Assembly (NCBI GenBank): GCA_020351895.1
Contig: CP070672.1
Span: 972,541-981,715 of the forward strand
Direction: 5' to 3'
Length of the DNA: 9,175 nucleotides
Source: Thermoplasmata archaeon
GTDB lineage: Archaea; Thermoplasmatota; Thermoplasmata; GCA-020350865
Positions within the stretch are counted from its first letter, which is position 1. Every line of letters begins with the position of its first letter. Positions 7,013 to 9,175 of the stretch are shown here, in pieces. Under the pieces are notes generated by a model. It was not told the DNA's origin and made no database searches. It was given only the letters and a program-made list of their open reading frames with translations. Made by a program: the position numbers and the translations under genes.

Positions 7013-7612
7013 ATGAAACTTGAGAAAGTCGATGTAGAGATATTAAAGATACTTCAGAACGATGGCAGGGCCTCTTTTCGTGACATAGCAAAAAAGGTGG
7101 GTGTAACCACCCCCACAGTGAGCAGCAAAGTGGGAATGTACGAGCAAATGGGATTGATAAAAGGTTTTGGAGTCAAACTTTCCACAGATGCCCTGGGGGA
7201 GATCTCAGTGCTTCTTTCAGCAAAATGCAAGCCTTCTGATGTCCCCAACCTTGCCGATAAATTAAAAGATTTCGAGGAGGTAAGGGAGGTTTACCTCACA
7301 GGAGGTTCCTGGGTGCAGGCCAAAATCACACTCATTGATACAACACATCTAAATCAGTTTATTTCACAATTGACTAAAATAGAGGAGATTCAGGACTACG
7401 ATTACAGAGCCATTGTTGATACGGTAAAAGAGGAGCCAAGGGCAATTTTATCAGAGGGAGTGAACGCTGTTTTGGCATGTTTTTACTGCAAGAAACCCAT
7501 GCATGATAAACCTGTGAAATTGAAATTAGATGGCAAGGATCATTTCCTCTGCTGTGAAACCTGTGCAAAGGAATACAAGAAGAAGTACGATAAGCTTAAG
7601 GAAGGAATGTGA
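7013..7612 (+). CDS. Lrp/AsnC-type regulator with C-terminal TRASH metal-sensing domain (CopT/CopR-like)
   Basis: A 199-residue one-component metal sensor. Residues 1-58 are an AsnC-type helix-turn-helix (VDVEILKILQNDGRASFRDI, then AKKVGVTTPTVSSKV). Residues about 62-138 form an alpha/beta domain of the Lrp kind used for dimerisation. Residues 155-192 are a TRASH domain: CFYC (C156, C159), a spacer of about 20 residues, then CCETC (C180, C181, C184). This architecture is that of the archaeal copper regulator CopT/CopR in Sulfolobus, where the gene sits beside copA and responds to copper. Here the likely targets are its own promoter and the SHOCT-CopA-YHS operon, with one unrelated gene between. 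The ATG at 7013 is chosen because the upstream ATG at 7006 is out of frame and stops at once. Cu(I) is the expected ligand. Confidence 0.92.
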   Translation: MKLEKVDVEILKILQNDGRASFRDIAKKVGVTTPTVSSKVGMYEQMGLIKGFGVKLSTDALGEISVLLSAKCKPSDVPNLADKLKDFEEVREVYLTGGSWVQAKITLIDTTHLNQFISQLTKIEEIQDYDYRAIVDTVKEEPRAILSEGVNAVLACFYCKKPMHDKPVKLKLDGKDHFLCCETCAKEYKKKYDKLKEGM

Positions 7613-7670
7613 GACTGCCCCAACTTTATAGGCAGGGGTCCAGAGTATGTTCCCAAATCATTGCAAGGAA

Positions 7671-7808
7671 GTGAGTATAAAAAAGGTCTCATTCACTTTA
7701 AACAATGATGAGATTAATAAAAATCTTATGGATAAACTTGCCTATAAAAGGACTAATTACATCCTTCTGAACAATAAAGATCAGTGGGCAGTGGTAAAAA
7801 TGGGCTAG
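7671..7808 (+). CDS. possible small hypothetical protein (45 aa)
   Basis: GTG-started ORF giving a 45-residue lysine- and asparagine-rich peptide that includes NYILLNNKDQWAVVKMG. No family is recognised. A TATA-like TTTATA at 7625-7630 lies about 41 bases before the GTG, which fits a short leader. The in-frame ATG at 7647 would add eight residues but sits too close to that box. AAGGA is only one base from the GTG, a poor spacing. The TATA box is itself framed by CTGCC (7615-7619) and GGCAG (7631-7635), a five-base inverted repeat. The ORF may be real, or the surviving start of a decayed gene, since the same frame continues beyond its TAG. Confidence 0.35.
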   Translation: MSIKKVSFTLNNDEINKNLMDKLAYKRTNYILLNNKDQWAVVKMG

Positions 7809-7945
7809 ACTCTCTTACCCGTAACTGGATTAACAGAATCAAGTGTATGAATCAAAGAGCAAGCCTTTGATATTGATCATGTCTATCCTGTAATCCTGTC
7901 AGACTTTTTACTAGGCGTATTCGCCGGAAGAGAAAGGGAAGAAAT
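7809..7945 (+). other. stretch before moaC without an identifiable gene; possible gene remnant
   Basis: No intact gene or clear promoter is seen here. In the same frame as the small ORF ending at 7808, the sequence is open from 7851 to 7975 after a TGA at 7848-7850 and reads like protein (VYPVILSDFLLGVFAGRERE), but it has no start codon and overlaps the start of moaC. It may be the tail of a decayed gene that once began near 7671, or chance. Confidence 0.2.
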
Positions 7946-8380
7946 ATGGGAATGGTTGATGTGACTGAAAAACCGATTATCCGCCGTGAGGCAGAGGCTG
8001 GGGGACGGATTTTTTTATCCGAGAAGACGATTAACGCGATTAAGGCCGGTGAAATCAAGAAGGGGGATCCACTACTCATCGCAGAGGTGGCAGCTATGAA
8101 CGCCGCGAAGCAGACCCACATTCTTGTTCCCCACTGTCATCAGATCCCTTTGGATACGGTTGGAGTGAATTTTCAGGTTTCAAAAGACGTCATTGAGGCG
8201 CGGTGCGTGGTCAGTGCTCAGGCAAGGACCGGAGTGGAAATGGAGGCCCTTGTGGGGGTTACCATGGCCTTGAATACCCTATGGGACGTGGTCAAGTATC
8301 TGGAGAAGGATGAAGAGGGACAATATCCCTCCACCCGGATTAGCGATGTCCGGGTAATTAGGAAAATCAAAGATGGTTAG
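7946..8380 (+). CDS. moaC: cyclic pyranopterin monophosphate synthase, molybdenum cofactor biosynthesis
   Basis: A 144-residue MoaC, which converts the cyclic GTP intermediate made by MoaA into cyclic pyranopterin monophosphate. The landmarks are MVDVTEKP at the start, VPHCHQIPLDTVGV (C64, H65), TGVEMEAL (98-100 are EME), and WDVVK (D114, K117, matching the conserved D-x2-K catalytic pair), then KDEEGQYPSTRI. The length and the DEEGQYP-type ending are those of archaeal MoaC proteins; the longer bacterial type usually ends differently. The usual CHP is CHQ here. The start is ATG at 7946 with a weak AGGGAAG upstream; the ATG two codons later would also give a normal N-terminus. No other moa gene is in the window, so it appears to stand alone. 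It is richer in G+C than the genes to its left and converges with the minus-strand gene ending at 8367. Confidence 0.95.
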   Translation: MGMVDVTEKPIIRREAEAGGRIFLSEKTINAIKAGEIKKGDPLLIAEVAAMNAAKQTHILVPHCHQIPLDTVGVNFQVSKDVIEARCVVSAQARTGVEMEALVGVTMALNTLWDVVKYLEKDEEGQYPSTRISDVRVIRKIKDG

Positions 8381-8555
8381 AATACTCGGAGCGGTTTTGG
8401 GTCTCCATCCCTTTTTCGCTTACTGCCTTCTTTTCCTGCGTATCGCCCAACTGGCAACTATCCCTCATTCAAGTGGAAATCCCCAGTTTAGGCAAGATAT
8501 AGGCCTGCAGTGCAACCCAAATCACAATAATGCCTATGAAGCACCAAATATTCAT
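8367..8555 (-). CDS. small membrane protein, candidate selenoprotein with in-frame UGA
   Basis: The frame opens with ATG at 8555 behind AAAGGA and encodes a 28-residue hydrophobic peptide: a single membrane helix MNIWCFIGIIVIWVALQAYI followed by LPKLGIST. It then meets TGA at 8469-8471. If that codon is read as selenocysteine the frame continues for 33 codons (MRDSCQLGDTQEKKAVSEKG and on) to a TGA at 8367-8369, giving 62 residues: one helix and a charged, soluble tail with the motif T-U-M-x-x-S-C. A hairpin at 8442-8458 suits a bacterial SECIS. Without recoding, the gene is 8469-8555 only. An in-frame upstream ATG at 8588 lacks a ribosome binding site. The extended form overlaps the 3' end of moaC by 14 bases. 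It follows the FmdB-like gene on the same strand. Function is unknown; a redox or metal role is inferred only from Sec/Cys placement. Confidence 0.5.
8442..8458 (-). promoter_or_regulatory. SECIS-like hairpin downstream of the in-frame UGA
   Basis: On the minus strand GUUGCC (8453-8458) pairs with GGCGAU (8442-8447): six pairs, two of them G-U, closing a five-base loop AGUUG. The loop begins 17 bases after the UGA and has G at its second position. Bacterial SECIS elements are short hairpins just after UGA with a G among the first two loop bases and roughly 16-37 bases from UGA to loop, so this one fits. Such a small stem also occurs by chance. Confidence 0.35.
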
Positions 8556-8650
8556 TTTATGTCCTTTTGTGTTTTGATTTGTTTCCATTCGTTTGCTAAC
8601 AAATGTCGAACTGAATCCTCCAAAGGTACCCTGCTAAGTCTACGAGACGT

Positions 8651-8673
8651 TTACACAACTCACGGTCGTGTAA
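8651..8673 (-). promoter_or_regulatory. perfect six-pair hairpin just after the FmdB-like gene, SECIS-like or transcript-end structure
   Basis: UUACAC (8668-8673) and GUGUAA (8651-8656) pair exactly around an 11-base loop that starts with GA. The loop begins 17 bases after the UGA stop of the FmdB-like gene. No U-run follows, which argues against a rho-independent terminator. Spacing and the G at loop position one suit a bacterial SECIS, but reading through that UGA would add only Sec-Ala-Ser before a TAA. Confidence 0.35.
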
Positions 8674-8683
8674 GTTAAGAGGC

Positions 8684-8899
8684 TCAGGAGAAGCCGCCGG
8701 AGGAGCCGCATGACGGCGACGCCCCGACTCCCAGGTCTCCACCTCCGGAGGAAGATCCACAGGAAAAAGAGGACATGAGCCGGCAGGTTTCCTGATTCCC
8801 GCAGTTAGGGCATTCAAGTCCTTCTCCTTGATCTGAATTAAAGACCAGCTTTTCAAATGCACATCCGCATTTGCTGCATTTATATTCGTAAATCGGCAT
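8684..8899 (-). CDS. FmdB-family zinc ribbon protein
   Basis: A 71-residue protein beginning MPIYEYKCSKCG, the hallmark of the FmdB/CxxC-CxxC family. Two cysteine pairs (C8/C11 and C30/C33) form the zinc ribbon. C39 and C47 follow, then a Gly/Ser-rich tail with C64 and the ending CGSSGGFS. The family name comes from an ORF beside formamidase or formylmethanofuran genes and says little about function; regulatory or metal-handling roles have been proposed. The start is ATG at 8899 with AGGAG upstream. It lies 80 bases after the dnaE-type gene and before the candidate selenoprotein on the same strand, so the three may share a transcript. The stop is UGA with a hairpin behind it, so a C-terminal Sec is conceivable. 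G+C is clearly higher than in the left part of the window. Confidence 0.88.
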   Translation of the reverse strand: MPIYEYKCSKCGCAFEKLVFNSDQGEGLECPNCGNQETCRLMSSFSCGSSSGGGDLGVGASPSCGSSGGFS

Positions 8900-8979
8900 C
8901 TTCGTCTCCTATTCTATCCCTGTCTAATCTGATTGCCGGGGAGCTTCTTTCTATAATAATAAATCCTTTTTAAGAGCAT

Positions 8980-9175
8980 TCAACCCACCTGGGTCGAAGT
9001 GTAGGAAATCCGCTTCGGCGTATCAAGGGAGAATCCTCCCTTGAACTTATCTAAAAAACCTATCCAATTAACTTGGATACTGATGGCTCCGAAATCCTCT
9101 TCCACCCTGCCTTTCATGATGTAGGCCCGTGATCCATAGAGTATGTTACAGTGTTGATGATAAACCTTTGGGAAA
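8980..9175 (-). CDS. dnaE: DnaE-type DNA polymerase alpha subunit, C-terminal OB-fold end (partial)
   Basis: The last 64 codons of a gene entering from the right edge; the frame starts at 9174. The peptide begins FPKVYHQHCNILYGSRAYIM and continues KGRVEEDFGAISIQVNWIGFL. A run of this kind (FP..Y......L......Y...GrVee..g.i.l.v..i..l) is the OB-fold near the C-terminus of bacterial DNA polymerase III alpha chains, in particular the DnaE2/error-prone-like forms. Such enzymes copy DNA in bacteria; archaea normally use B- and D-family polymerases. The end, TPKRISYTSTQVG, has no recognisable motif. The identification rests on this short tail, so another OB-fold nuclease or helicase end is not excluded. 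If correct, it marks the right end of the window as bacterial in origin. Confidence 0.65.
   Translation of the reverse strand, partial: FPKVYHQHCNILYGSRAYIMKGRVEEDFGAISIQVNWIGFLDKFKGGFSLDTPKRISYTSTQVG

Noticed and set aside
8589..8614. Palindromic stretch TTCGTTTG-CTAA-CAAA with a bulged CGAA arm
   Set aside because: It could fold, but it lies upstream of the small gene without clear spacing to any signal. It is too weak to call an operator or terminator.
8373..8678. Plus-strand ORF of 101 codons overlapping the end of moaC
   Set aside because: It is antisense to the candidate selenoprotein, which has a better ribosome binding site and a coherent membrane helix. The plus frame shows no domain and no ribosome binding site of note.
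8596..8862. Minus-strand ORF of 88 codons
   Set aside because: It lies in another frame of the FmdB-like gene, whose zinc ribbon is unmistakable.
1..9175. tRNA, rRNA, CRISPR arrays, insertion sequences or replication origin
   Set aside because: I looked for cloverleaf-like stretches, regularly spaced repeats, transposase-like proteins and terminal repeats, and found none that I can support.

Overview
The window reads as a euryarchaeal chromosome fragment over roughly its first 7.8 kb, most like Thermoplasmata and relatives. The signs are a membrane-anchored regulator with two C-terminal winged helices, regulators that look like an ArsR-type helix fused to a FilR1-type (DUF1724) domain, an Lrp/TRASH copper regulator, and TATA-like boxes combined with purine-rich Shine-Dalgarno sites. 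The right end (about 8.4-9.2 kb) is richer in G+C and looks bacterial: the C-terminal tail of a DnaE-type DNA polymerase, an FmdB-type zinc ribbon protein and a small possible selenoprotein. Either bacterial genes were acquired by the archaeon, or the assembly joins two genomes. The sequence alone does not decide this.

Layout. Positions 1-2354, all on the minus strand, hold a regulator cluster: the N-terminus of one ArsR/FilR1-like regulator cut by the window edge, a membrane-bound two-winged-helix regulator with an extracellular domain, and a complete paralogue of the first. A universal stress protein (2455-2859) follows with its own probable promoter. Positions 3006-6140, minus strand, form a compact copper operon read in the order SHOCT mini-protein, CopA, YHS mini-protein, with gaps of about 20 bp and strong ribosome binding sites. 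The two mini-proteins are 46 residues each and easily missed. A four-helix membrane protein with a zinc ribbon (6315-6857, minus) is divergent from the Lrp/TRASH regulator (7013-7612, plus). After a sparse stretch with one small ORF come moaC (7946-8380, plus) and, converging on it from the right, the 62-codon possible selenoprotein, the FmdB-like gene and the dnaE tail, all on the minus strand.

How they work together. The TRASH regulator probably senses cytosolic Cu(I), and the SHOCT-CopA-YHS operon would handle and export it. CopA carries an HMA domain plus three tandem YHS domains before the ATPase core, and a fourth YHS is encoded as a free protein, so the locus is unusually rich in metal-binding modules. 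The best candidate for something undescribed is the pair of minus-strand genes near 8.4-8.9 kb. Each ends at a UGA that is followed at bacterial-SECIS-like spacing by a hairpin. In the smaller gene the frame continues past UGA for 33 plausible codons.
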